Assembly (NCBI RefSeq): GCF_900109785.1 | Contig: NZ_FOBH01000003.1 | Location: 62,001-126,000 of the forward strand | DNA length: 64,000 nt | Reading direction: 5' to 3' | DNA from: Nitrosovibrio tenuis | GTDB taxonomy: Bacteria; Pseudomonadota; Gammaproteobacteria; Burkholderiales; Nitrosomonadaceae | In this document: piece after piece, positions 8,603 through 17,022 of the stretch | Position numbering within the stretch: position 1 is the stretch's first letter | How the letters are laid out: every line of letters begins with the position of its first letter | Program-made: the position numbers and the translations under genes | Notes under the pieces: model-generated | The model's input: the letters and a program-made list of their open reading frames with translations, nothing else | Told to the model about the DNA's origin: nothing | The model's database searches: none

Positions 8603-9615
8603 TGTGCGCTTTCGAGTATTCGTTGCCGGATCCGCTGCGCCAAGCCAAGTGCCGCATAGCCATCTTCCGATGTAACCCTGGGCGCAGCGCGATGCCGGGA
8701 CGCGTCCAGGAAGGAAGCGAGCTGAAGACTCAGCGTGTCGTGCTCCACGCCTTCCGAAGCCTGCCCGGGAGATGCGGGGGCGGGGTTGCCGACATTGCCA
8801 AGGTTGCGGGACGAGTTGGCGGGTGCCATGTGATAGCTGGCTCGGCGATTAAAATCCATCATCCAGATTTCATTATTGTCCAGTTCCGCAATCATGTGCC
8901 GTTCTTCCTGTGCTGTGGCAGAGCCCCAATATGCGCTCAGGTGCGCGCGGCAGCCATTGGCGAGGACCAATTCAACTTGTGCTTCATCGATCGGGGTCAG
9001 GCCGTGGCTGAGGCCATAGGCGTCAAGTTCAATCAGCGGGCAGGCCACACCGTATAGAATCAAGTCAAGATCGTGGATCATCAAGTCGATTACTACATCC
9101 AGTGCACCGATGCGCGGCGGACGTTGTGTCGTACGTTTCGTCCGAATCGTACGGGCGCGGGGCAGCAATGCCGGGCCGGCCTTGAAAGCCGGATTGAAGC
9201 GCTCGATGTGACCGATCTGCAGAATGCAATTTTTTGCTTTCGCCAGCATTTGTAGTTCCATTGCCTGCGCCACGGTTTCCGCAATGGGCTTTTCAAGTAG
9301 TACGTCCAACCCGCGTTCGAGCAGTGCCTTGGCCAGTTCATAGTGCGAAGCGATGGGTGTTGCGACGGATACGGCGCCTACCGTGGATGGAAGATGGGCA
9401 ACGTGGCTGTACCAGGGTACGCCCAGTTGTTCCGCCAGGGATTGTGTCACCGGATCAGGATCGATCAACGCCTGTAACTGGCTACCGGCCAGCCGGGCGT
9501 AGCATAGCGCATGGCGGCGCCCGAAATACCCCGCGCCCACCACGGCGGTACCAATGGGAAGAATTGGTTCAGCGGCGCAGACCGACAGTGCGAGGTTACC
9601 GGCGATCTGCTTCAT
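8599..9615 (-). CDS. Gfo/Idh/MocA-family NAD(P)-dependent oxidoreductase
   Basis: A Rossmann-fold dehydrogenase of 338 residues. The nucleotide-binding motif is VVGAGYFGRRHA near the N-terminus; the catalytic-type EKPIAETV is present, and IDLMIHDLDLIL falls where family members have substrate-binding residues. I chose ATG 9615 because it overlaps the stop of the upstream gene as ATGA; the frame itself extends 38 residues further back into that gene. Members from glycan clusters oxidise the 3-hydroxyl of UDP-sugars to provide the substrate for a DegT aminotransferase, and that partner follows immediately with another ATGA overlap. Role in amino-sugar synthesis is therefore likely but not proven. 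Confidence 0.85.
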   Translation of the reverse strand: MKQIAGNLALSVCAAEPILPIGTAVVGAGYFGRRHALCYARLAGSQLQALIDPDPVTQSLAEQLGVPWYSHVAHLPSTVGAVSVATPIASHYELAKALLERGLDVLLEKPIAETVAQAMELQMLAKAKNCILQIGHIERFNPAFKAGPALLPRARTIRTKRTTQRPPRIGALDVVIDLMIHDLDLILYGVACPLIELDAYGLSHGLTPIDEAQVELVLANGCRAHLSAYWGSATAQEERHMIAELDNNEIWMMDFNRRASYHMAPANSSRNLGNVGNPAPASPGQASEGVEHDTLSLQLASFLDASRHRAAPRVTSEDGYAALGLAQRIRQRILESAQ

Positions 9616-11480
9616 AGCTCGGCTAGCGACCATACGCCGAGTATTTTTCCGGTTTGCGGATTTTCCACAATGCGTGTTAACGGCACAGGAAGATTGAAAG
9701 GCGCCAGCATGAGATTCACTGAACGCCACTCCCCAGTCGTGATGTCGGTATTGACGCTAATGGTTTCATGGCTGGTCGCCAGCAGATATTTTGCGCCCGA
9801 GCGCCGGATGTTGGACAGAGCGTGCTCGATATCGGCAAGTGACAGGTGGATCAGGGCATCGCGGCAGAGTACGGCATCGCCTGGAGGTAATGGATCATTG
9901 ATCAGATCGGCAACCTCGAACTTCCAGTTTGCGCGCTGGTAGCGCCGGCGGTTCTCCTCGATCAGCGCGGGGACAATATCGACCCCGATATAGGCGTCCA
10001 CATCGATCTCAACATGCTGGCGCCAGTTGCAGTCGCCGCATGGGGCATCGACCAAGGTGCGAACGCCCAGCCGGGTAAGCACGGAGGGCAGTTCGCGGCG
10101 CAGCGCTTCGGTCCGTTCCAGTGTTGAGCCGGGGCCAGACCGGGACTCCGAATTCTGCCATGAATTATTTCGATATATCTGGCCGAATACCTTCGCACGT
10201 CCGCTTGGGGCATCATGATTGCCATGATCGGCACGCTTTGTCTGGTCTGCCCGGTGTCGTCGGTGTGTCCTTGTTTCAGTCAATGGCCGGTTCCATACGG
10301 CATGCTTCAATCGGGAGAGCGCAGTAACCACGGGCCAGACGCGCGAATTGTAAATTCGGGCCAGTGCAAGCTCAGCCTGCTCCGCGCGCAAGCGCTGCGT
10401 CGTGACTTCAGCTCGAGCCCGTTCCCGTTCATGTTCGGCCAAATGTCGGCCTTTGGTAAAGTCCGCAATCTGGCGGAGATAATCGCTCGCGGCGTGAAAG
10501 CGTGGGTCTGGGTGATGTCCGTTTACCGCATTTTTCTCTACAGGTGTGCGGTGCTGCGCATCGATTGCTTCCTGATAAACATGGATGATCTGATCGATCG
10601 CTTGCTCCATTCCGGCTTCTGATCGCGCACGTTGCGCAACTTCGCGCGCTCCGCTCGCGTCGTACCGGTCAAGTTCCGCTGTAACGGTTTCCACGGTAAT
10701 GGGATCACGCAGGGTGCGAATGCCAAAATTCAGCGCACGAAATTTATCGTAGTTGCCAGGTGTAACCATGCCACCGAGGCCAGCGGCGTCACAGGCGATC
10801 AGGCCAGTCCCACAGGCGAGCGCTTCCAGCGCGCAACGTGCTTTCGCAAATACGATGTCATACTGACCGAGAATCCGTTCAGGCCGGGCTTCGCTACGCC
10901 CGACGGAAAGTCCGATTGCATCGAGTTCGATTCCGCGGGTGGCACAAGCCTGGCGCAGGATTCCGAGGCAACCATTCTCACTGACGTAATTGCTGAATAC
11001 CACTGCGCGGCGGGGCGCTGCGGGCAGATCGTCGCGCAGCGTAAATCGTTGCAGATCGACAAAATTGCGGATCATTCGGATGTGCTCGGGTGAAACCCCG
11101 TGCATGCATTGCAAGCGCTCGCGGCAGAGATCATCAACTGCCACATATCGCTGTATGGTCGGAAAATGAGGCGCCATTTCTTCCCAGGGCAGCCAGCCGT
11201 GACAGAAGTAGACCGCCGGCGTTTGGGGAAAATGCAGCATGGCCGTCATTGCATCCATATGATGTTGACCATGAATGATATCCGGCGCCACCGTCAGCAA
11301 TCTGAGGTCGTCGATTACCGGGATAGTGGCCGCGCGTAATTCGTTCGCAACCGTTCCAAGCCGGGTGCTGTAGGCTATGGGTTGATGACCGCGCCGCAAC
11401 AGCGCCAGGGCAATATCCCGGACGTAAAGCTCCGAGCCAGCTCGGGTATCCAGCGTATTGTTGGTTATCAAAATTCTCAT
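9612..11480 (-). CDS. fusion of a GT4-like glycosyltransferase and a SAM methyltransferase
   Basis: The 622-residue product has three parts. Residues about 1-310 resemble a GT-B glycosyltransferase: MRILITNNTLDTRAGSELYV, DIIHGQHH, and the C-terminal-lobe region CALEALACGTGLIACD. Residues about 340-385 form a charged helical stretch, probably a coiled coil (HLAEHERERARAEVTTQRLR). Residues about 430-622 form a class I methyltransferase with the SAM motif LVDAPCGDCNW and the acidic GVDI. Together they could transfer and then methylate a sugar on the same glycan. It is seven bases downstream of the PIG-L-like gene and overlaps the Gfo/Idh start. The acceptor is unknown. Confidence 0.8.
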   Translation of the reverse strand: MRILITNNTLDTRAGSELYVRDIALALLRRGHQPIAYSTRLGTVANELRAATIPVIDDLRLLTVAPDIIHGQHHMDAMTAMLHFPQTPAVYFCHGWLPWEEMAPHFPTIQRYVAVDDLCRERLQCMHGVSPEHIRMIRNFVDLQRFTLRDDLPAAPRRAVVFSNYVSENGCLGILRQACATRGIELDAIGLSVGRSEARPERILGQYDIVFAKARCALEALACGTGLIACDAAGLGGMVTPGNYDKFRALNFGIRTLRDPITVETVTAELDRYDASGAREVAQRARSEAGMEQAIDQIIHVYQEAIDAQHRTPVEKNAVNGHHPDPRFHAASDYLRQIADFTKGRHLAEHERERARAEVTTQRLRAEQAELALARIYNSRVWPVVTALSRLKHAVWNRPLTETRTHRRHRADQTKRADHGNHDAPSGRAKVFGQIYRNNSWQNSESRSGPGSTLERTEALRRELPSVLTRLGVRTLVDAPCGDCNWRQHVEIDVDAYIGVDIVPALIEENRRRYQRANWKFEVADLINDPLPPGDAVLCRDALIHLSLADIEHALSNIRRSGAKYLLATSHETISVNTDITTGEWRSVNLMLAPFNLPVPLTRIVENPQTGKILGVWSLAEL

Positions 11481-11487
11481 AGCGCTC

Positions 11488-12342
11488 TCATTGCTGCTGA
11501 TCCGCGGGTAGGGCGGCCGGTATTCTTGCGTAGAGCCGATTCATCAGTGGCAGGATATGCTCGCGGAAACGGATGACGCACTGGTAGCGGCCGGCTGCAA
11601 CCTGTTTTTCCCCATAAGTTTCGTAAAAGGGTTTTGCTTGCGTGAAGCTCTGTTCCAGCGCTTGCTTCGGCACAGGAGCCCTAAACAGGTACTCGCAGGC
11701 GAACGCATGTTCGCCGTAAGTATGGAACGCATGTTCAATTTCCTGCTGCAGCTTTTCTCCTGCGCTGCTCGCATAGTCCCGTATCGTCTCCAGCTTGTGC
11801 TTGAACTGCAACGGGATCAGTTCGATCGTATGGCGTGCAATTGCACGAGGTGCTGTCTGAGCATTTTCCCCGTCCCGCGCGGCCTGGCGCGGATCACCCA
11901 TCAGGGGAAAAGTGTAGTGCCGGGTTATGGGATGTTTTTTTTTGTTGGCGATGGCGACCGCCGCCTGGACCAATACTTCGCACAAATCATGAGTCGGGTT
12001 GTAGCCCTCCATGGCATCGCTGACAACGATATCGATGTCATAAGTGACGATGAGTCTTGCCAGACGCTTGCACAACCTGTCGAACAGATAATATTTATGG
12101 TGCAGTATTTTTTCGTAAATCCGGCGATCGCTGAGTTCGCCGCAGATGGGTCCGATCTCTGCTCCCAACGCGCGCAGGACGTCAAGGGTTTTGTCCAGCC
12201 TGGGCACGCCTTCGCCGCCAGACCCATCGGTAAGAATGCAGATCACAGGTTGTACCTGGTCAATCCAGCCGTAGAGGCGCAGCTCATGTCCAGGATGGCT
12301 GATTACGAGCAAACTGCGTTTGTCCGGCATAAGGTTTATCAC
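11488..12342 (-). CDS. PIG-L/LmbE-like protein with an altered metal motif
   Basis: The 284-residue protein has the layout of PIG-L deacetylases, zinc enzymes that remove acetyl groups from N-acetylglucosamine residues. The N-terminal motif, normally (A/S)HPDDE, reads SHPGHE (H16-P-G-H19-E), so the residue used as catalytic base is glycine and the usual aspartate ligand is histidine. The second histidine region is EGYNPTHDLCEVLVQAA, which looks normal. It may belong to a subfamily with a different metal site, or be inactive. It starts inside the stop of the preceding small gene (ATGA overlap) and is seven bases from the glycosyltransferase gene, so it belongs to the glycan operon. Confidence 0.7.
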   Translation of the reverse strand: MINLMPDKRSLLVISHPGHELRLYGWIDQVQPVICILTDGSGGEGVPRLDKTLDVLRALGAEIGPICGELSDRRIYEKILHHKYYLFDRLCKRLARLIVTYDIDIVVSDAMEGYNPTHDLCEVLVQAAVAIANKKKHPITRHYTFPLMGDPRQAARDGENAQTAPRAIARHTIELIPLQFKHKLETIRDYASSAGEKLQQEIEHAFHTYGEHAFACEYLFRAPVPKQALEQSFTQAKPFYETYGEKQVAAGRYQCVIRFREHILPLMNRLYARIPAALPADQQQ

Positions 12343-12611
12343 GAAACCTTTATATTCAGAGTATGTGGAAGATAGACCCGGGTCCGGAATTTTGCCGTCG
12401 CGTTGGGTAGCACCTCGAATACATGCGCAGTCTCCACAATATCGAAAAACAGCGCCTGCTGATGTGCATTGATCGGGTGCGTCAATGAGATTCTCAGGCT
12501 ATATTTGCCAGCAGTTAGCGGAAGCGAGGTTCGGTAGATGATCCCGGCCTGTTGTTTCGAAGCCAATGTCAGTAACTCCTGACCTTGCATCGGAAAGTCA
12601 GCGCCCATCAC
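12339..12611 (-). CDS. Wzt C-terminal-domain-like fragment
   Basis: This 90-residue frame (GTG 12611, second start ATG 12608) reads like the C-terminal sugar-recognition domain of Wzt, the ATPase of O-antigen ABC exporters: IIYRTSLPLTAGKYSLRISL, then ALFFDIVETAHVFEVLP. There is no ATPase domain and the frame is blocked by TAA a few codons upstream, so it is either a stand-alone glycan-binding module or the remains of a deleted wzt gene. In favour of expression is the ATGA overlap with the PIG-L-like gene, which suggests coupled translation. No wzm permease is present nearby. No clear ribosome site is seen. Confidence 0.55.
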   Translation of the reverse strand: MMGADFPMQGQELLTLASKQQAGIIYRTSLPLTAGKYSLRISLTHPINAHQQALFFDIVETAHVFEVLPNATAKFRTRVYLPHTLNIKVS

Positions 12612-12756
12612 CGAGGTTCGATTTTATCGCAAAATCTTATAGTTAACTGAAAATGTACACGTGCGGACGGTTTCGCTGATCCATATAGTTACCTGTTGCC
12701 CGAATTCCGCTGAACAGACCGGGTGACAATTATCATCCACCATTTCGGCATATTCC

Positions 12757-13539
12757 ATGAATGAAAACAGGATTCATCAAACGGCAATTATTCATCCCGG
12801 AGCCCGGTTGGGCATGGGAGTCACTATCGGTGCGTATTCCGTCGTAGGAGAATACGTCGACATCGGGGACGGCACCCGGATAGGGTCGCAGGTTATCATA
12901 ACCGGCCATACCCGTATCGGGCGCGAAAATCGTATTTTCCCGTTCTGCTCGCTGGGAGATGAACCTCAGGACAAGAAATACGGCAATGAGCCGACGAAAC
13001 TGGAAATCGGCGATCGCAATACCATTCGAGAGTTTTGCACCTTTAACCGCGGCACCGCTCAGGGCGCCGGGATAACCCGGTTGGGAAATGATAACTTCAT
13101 GATGGCCTACGTTCATTTGGCGCACGATTGCCGGGTTGGTAATTACACCACCTTCACAAACAATGCTTCGTTGGCCGGCCATGTGCAAGTTGGAGACTAT
13201 GCGGGTCTGGGTGGATTCACTGCCGTTCATCAATTCGTTCGCGTGGGCGCCTATAGCTTTACCGCTATGGGCACCGTGCTAACTCAGGATCTGCCACCGT
13301 ATGTTCTCGCAGCGGGTAACACAGCTAAACCTCATGGTCTCAATCTAAGGGAACTCAAGCGCAGAGGTTTTTCGGAAGAAACCGTCATTGCATTGAAACG
13401 CGCATATAAGTTGGTTTATCGATCCGGACTTGCTTTAAAGGAAGCAGAATCCCGGATTATGCCGTTAGCGGCTGATGTACCGGAAGTCCGACATTTTCTT
13501 GATTTTATTCATGTACGCGGTCGAGGCATTATTCGTTGA
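12757..13539 (+). CDS. lpxA: acyl-[ACP]-UDP-N-acetylglucosamine O-acyltransferase (LpxA-type)
   Basis: The 260-residue product is a left-handed beta-helix protein with hexapeptide repeats (PGARLG, GAYSVV, GSQVII) and the LpxA signature: LGDEPQDKKYGNEPTKLEIG, REFCTFNRGT, and the catalytic-type histidine in MAYVHLAHDC. LpxA performs the first step of lipid A synthesis in the cytoplasm. The gene stands alone: lpxD, fabZ and lpxB, its usual partners, are not adjacent. It is transcribed away from the glycan operon and converges on tyrA. It could be the only lpxA of the genome or a second copy that acylates another amino sugar made by the neighbouring DegT pathway. Ribosome site weak. Confidence 0.85.
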   Translation: MNENRIHQTAIIHPGARLGMGVTIGAYSVVGEYVDIGDGTRIGSQVIITGHTRIGRENRIFPFCSLGDEPQDKKYGNEPTKLEIGDRNTIREFCTFNRGTAQGAGITRLGNDNFMMAYVHLAHDCRVGNYTTFTNNASLAGHVQVGDYAGLGGFTAVHQFVRVGAYSFTAMGTVLTQDLPPYVLAAGNTAKPHGLNLRELKRRGFSEETVIALKRAYKLVYRSGLALKEAESRIMPLAADVPEVRHFLDFIHVRGRGIIR

Positions 13540-13583
13540 AACTCGTGCCGATGCGATGCAATTTTGGCTTACATACCGAAGAA

Positions 13584-14531
13584 CTAGTCGGTGGACCGGT
13601 CTGTGCCACTCGCCTCAGGCATACTGGCAAGACTGCTTTTCAACCATTGCCGTCGGGCTTCGCGCGCTTCGGCAAAGATGCGTTCGAGCGCATTGCCGTC
13701 ACCCTGCGCCACCAGTTCTCGCAGTTCTGCAAGTTCCCGTTGATAAGCGTCGATCTGGCGGGATAGCGTTTCACGATTGCCCAGGCAGATGTCGCGCCAC
13801 ATTTCCGGAGAACTGCCCGCGATGCGGGTAAAATCCCGAAATCCGCTGCCGGCAAAGCGCAGCAGATCGCTTGGAGACGGCGTATCCTCTACAGGTCGCA
13901 TGTCATCCGGATTGTCTCGGGAACTGGCGACATGATGCATGAGCGCGAATGCCAGCACATGGGGAAGATGGCTTACTGTGGCAAGGATTTTATCGTGCCG
14001 GGCGGCGCTCATTAGCGAGACGCGTGCACCGCAGGCCTGCCACAGTTCGGTCACGCGCCTGGTCGCCTGGGCGCCGGTCTCGTCCAGAGGCGTCAGCACG
14101 ATATTCTTATCGCGGAACAAGTTCGCATGAGCTGCGCTTGCACCGCTGCGTTCGGCTCCTGCGATTGGGTGCCCTGGGACAAAATTTTTCAGATGTTCAG
14201 CCAAATGGCTGCGCGCTGCGGCGATGACGTCCTGCTTGGTGCTGCCCGCGTCGGTCACGATTGTGTCGGGTTCGAGGCAGGATGCCAGTTGTCTCATGAT
14301 CACGCCGGTTTGCCCAACGGGAATAGAGAGGAAGACAATCTCCGCGTTTTTCAACGCTGATGGAACATCGATGGCTATTTCATCGATCGCTCCCAGCTTC
14401 AGTGCTCGCTGCAGGTTTTCCCGGCTGCGCCCCACCCCTGTGATATGCCGAACGAGACCGGCTTTGCGGAGCGCAAGCGCAAATGAGCCGCCGATCAGCC
14501 CGACACCGATAATCACCAGTTTGTTGATCAT
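13584..14531 (-). CDS. tyrA: prephenate dehydrogenase
   Basis: The 315-residue enzyme oxidises prephenate to 4-hydroxyphenylpyruvate in tyrosine synthesis. It has the N-terminal Rossmann motif GVGLIGGSFALALRKAG, DAGSTKQDVI, the conserved PGHPIAGAERSG and the helical dimerisation half containing HDKILATVSHLPHVLAFAL. It is the last gene of the minus-strand serine/aromatic cluster. In related genomes aroA, cmk and rpsA commonly follow; here the next gene is the converging lpxA-like gene. Its 3' end is partly duplicated at 7400-7446. Between the DAHP synthase stop and this start there are 235 bases with a short direct repeat (GGATGACAATC twice at 14640-14661), so it may have its own promoter. Confidence 0.95.
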   Translation of the reverse strand: MINKLVIIGVGLIGGSFALALRKAGLVRHITGVGRSRENLQRALKLGAIDEIAIDVPSALKNAEIVFLSIPVGQTGVIMRQLASCLEPDTIVTDAGSTKQDVIAAARSHLAEHLKNFVPGHPIAGAERSGASAAHANLFRDKNIVLTPLDETGAQATRRVTELWQACGARVSLMSAARHDKILATVSHLPHVLAFALMHHVASSRDNPDDMRPVEDTPSPSDLLRFAGSGFRDFTRIAGSSPEMWRDICLGNRETLSRQIDAYQRELAELRELVAQGDGNALERIFAEAREARRQWLKSSLASMPEASGTDRSTD

Positions 14532-14766
14532 GCGCCTGCCATTATAGGCCAGTTCCGTTCATGCTCGATAGATAAAAGCTCTGCATGAGTTTTAATGGAA
14601 CGCATTCGCGTTTAATGATCGCATTTATTAATGGCAACCGGATGACAATCGGATGACAATCGGATTGTCAACGGACAGGCAAAAACAGGCCATTCTACCG
14701 GCATGGCAGAGGCCATGGTACGGGGGCAGCGATAAAGTTGCTCCTGTGAGCTGCAGGCCTGCGACC

Positions 14767-15783
14767 CTACAAACTTCGTCCGATAACTTCCGCTATTCCT
14801 CTCAGCGATCCCATCAGGGAGGCGAATTCCTGGGGATTTAGCGCCTGGTCTGCGTCACACCAGGCTTCGCATGGATTTGGGTGCATTTCTACCAATAAGC
14901 CATCGGCGCCAGCGGCAATTGCCGCGCGCGCCAGTGCGGGAACCATCCACGTCTTGCCCCCGGCATGAGAAGGATCGACGATAACCGGCATATGCGTTTC
15001 TTTTTTCAGCACGGGGATACAGGTCACATCCATTACATTCCGGTAGGCTGTTTCAAACGTCCGTATTCCGCGCTCGCAGAAGATGATGTTGTGATTGCCG
15101 CCCGCGGCAATATATTCCGCCGCCATCAACCACTCGGAAATGGTCGCGGACATGCCTCGTTTGAGTATCACCGGCTTGTTGATGCGTCCCACTTCTTTCA
15201 GCAGTTCGAAGTTCTGCATGCTGCGGGTACCAATCTGGATCACATCCACGTCATATTTCATAAATGTGTCCAGCATGCGCGCATCCATCAGTTCGGTAAC
15301 GATGCGGAGATTATATTTATCCGCAGCCTTGCGGAACATTCGCAGGCCTTCTTCGCCATTACCCTGAAAGGTATAAGGACTTGTACGAGGCTTGAAAGCC
15401 CCGCCGCGCATCAGTTTGCAGCCTGTATCGGATACATGTTGCGCCGCCACATCCATTTGCTCCTGAGTTTCAACCGAGCACGGGCCGCCGATAACCTGCA
15501 CCTTAGCGCCGCCAAGAAGAGTTCCCCCTATGTTGATTATCGAATCGTGCTTGTGTGATTCGCGCGACACGATCTTATATTGCTTGACGACGTGCATGGA
15601 ATATTCGACGCCGCCCAGGGAATTGAACATTTCCGGATCGAGTGTGCGCTCGTCGCCCAAGGCACCGATGACCGTGCGTTCCATGCCGCGCGAAACGTTG
15701 GCGTCGAGGCCGAAGCTTTGTATTTTTGATACTACTCCACCGATTTGTTCGTCGGTGGCACCGCTGTTCATGACGATGATCAA
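14767..15783 (-). CDS. aroF: 3-deoxy-7-phosphoheptulonate (DAHP) synthase, type I-beta
   Basis: The 338-residue enzyme condenses phosphoenolpyruvate and erythrose 4-phosphate, the first step of the shikimate pathway. An N-terminal ferredoxin-like regulatory domain (residues about 1-70; [20 protein letters not shown]) precedes the TIM barrel with [36 protein letters not shown], and the metal-site segment [12 protein letters not shown]. The fused N-terminal domain is the usual feedback-control element of this subtype. Its ATG overlaps the stop of hisC (4 bases), so the two are co-translated. Confidence 0.93.
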   Translation of the reverse strand: MIIVMNSGATDEQIGGVVSKIQSFGLDANVSRGMERTVIGALGDERTLDPEMFNSLGGVEYSMHVVKQYKIVSRESHKHDSIINIGGTLLGGAKVQVIGGPCSVETQEQMDVAAQHVSDTGCKLMRGGAFKPRTSPYTFQGNGEEGLRMFRKAADKYNLRIVTELMDARMLDTFMKYDVDVIQIGTRSMQNFELLKEVGRINKPVILKRGMSATISEWLMAAEYIAAGGNHNIIFCERGIRTFETAYRNVMDVTCIPVLKKETHMPVIVDPSHAGGKTWMVPALARAAIAAGADGLLVEMHPNPCEAWCDADQALNPQEFASLMGSLRGIAEVIGRSL

Positions 15784-16961
15784 GCTGATTCTCCAGTTAC
15801 TATTTCGGGATCTATTGCAGTGATTTGTTCCGGCTGCGCCTCAGAAGTCGTTTCAGGAGACAACCCGAGGGCTATTTCAAGCGATTTCAAGAATTTTCTA
15901 TTCTCCGATTCGAGCCCGACAGTGACTCGAAGATGCTGAGGCATTTCGTAAATACCGATGGGGCGCACAATAACGCCTTGTTTCAGGAGGCTTTGGTTGA
16001 TTGCCTTGACATCGCCCGGAACGTGGAAGCTCAGAAAATTACCATAGGATGGAATGTATTCGATGCCGAGTTGACGCAAGCCAGTGGTGATCTGCAGCAT
16101 TCCCGCCTGGTTGAGTGCATACGAGCGTTTCACGAATTCCACATCTTCCAGTGCGGCAGCAGCGCCGGCAAGGCCTATGCTGTTTACATTGAAGGGCTGG
16201 CGCACGCGATTCATCAGGCCGCTCACTTCCTCATGCGCAAGTCCGAAGCCTACGCGCACGCCTGCCATGCCGTACGCTTTGGAAAAAGTTCGGGTGATCA
16301 AAAGATTCGGGAAACGCTTCAGCCAGCCAATGCTGTCCGCCTTGACCGTGTTTGGCAAATATTCGTTATACGCTTCGTCCAGCACGACCAATACATCGGG
16401 CGATACGCGCTCCAGAAAGCGCAACACGGCAGAGGCGGCCAGCAGCGTGCCAGTAGGGTTGTTTGGGTTGGCGATAAATACAATACGCGTTTCGGGTGTG
16501 ACAGCATCCAGCATGGCATCGAGGTCGTGACCATAATTTCTGGCAGGGACTGAAATGCCGCTCGCGCCGACCGCCTGCGTCACAAGAGGATAAACCGCAA
16601 AGGCGTGTTGCGAATAAACCGCTGAAGCACCCGGCTTCAAGAACACGCGGGCTGCCAGTTCCAGAACATCATTGGAACCGTTGCCCAGCACAATCTGGCT
16701 GCTGGTCACCCCGTAACGGCGCGACAGCGCAGCTTTCAACTCGAAGCCACTTCCATCCGGATATAACGCGACTTCATCAAGCGCCTTGCTCATCGCCTCA
16801 AGCGCAAGCGGGCTCGTCCCCAAGGGGTTCTCATTCGATGCAAGCTTGATAATGAAACGCTCGTCCATACCCATCTCGCGAGCCAATTCCGAAATCGGCT
16901 TGCCGGGCTGGTAGGGACTGATAGCGCGGATGTACTCGGGAGCAAGTTCGCAAAGATTCAT
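15780..16961 (-). CDS. hisC: histidinol-phosphate / aromatic aminotransferase
   Basis: A fold-type I aminotransferase of 393 residues. Family marks are [12 protein letters not shown] near the N-terminus, [32 protein letters not shown], and the PLP lysine in [18 protein letters not shown]. Placed between pheA and DAHP synthase, it probably transaminates phenylpyruvate or 4-hydroxyphenylpyruvate as well as, or instead of, imidazole-acetol phosphate. The C-terminus carries about 25 extra residues rich in E, T and P ([20 protein letters not shown]) that are not part of the fold and look disordered. The stop overlaps the DAHP synthase start. Confidence 0.92.
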   Translation of the reverse strand: MNLCELAPEYIRAISPYQPGKPISELAREMGMDERFIIKLASNENPLGTSPLALEAMSKALDEVALYPDGSGFELKAALSRRYGVTSSQIVLGNGSNDVLELAARVFLKPGASAVYSQHAFAVYPLVTQAVGASGISVPARNYGHDLDAMLDAVTPETRIVFIANPNNPTGTLLAASAVLRFLERVSPDVLVVLDEAYNEYLPNTVKADSIGWLKRFPNLLITRTFSKAYGMAGVRVGFGLAHEEVSGLMNRVRQPFNVNSIGLAGAAAALEDVEFVKRSYALNQAGMLQITTGLRQLGIEYIPSYGNFLSFHVPGDVKAINQSLLKQGVIVRPIGIYEMPQHLRVTVGLESENRKFLKSLEIALGLSPETTSEAQPEQITAIDPEIVTGESA

Positions 16962-17022
16962 AATAAAGGCCCTGAAATGCAGAGATACAGAACAAGTAAG
17001 GGAAAGCAGGCAAACTTATACG

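Noticed and set aside
11557-12375. 272-codon plus-strand frame opposite the PIG-L-like gene
   Set aside because: It is the antisense shadow of the PIG-L-like gene, which has domain support and coupled neighbours.
14640-14661. direct repeat GGATGACAATC twice upstream of tyrA
   Set aside because: Only two short copies; it could be chance and is noted under tyrA only.
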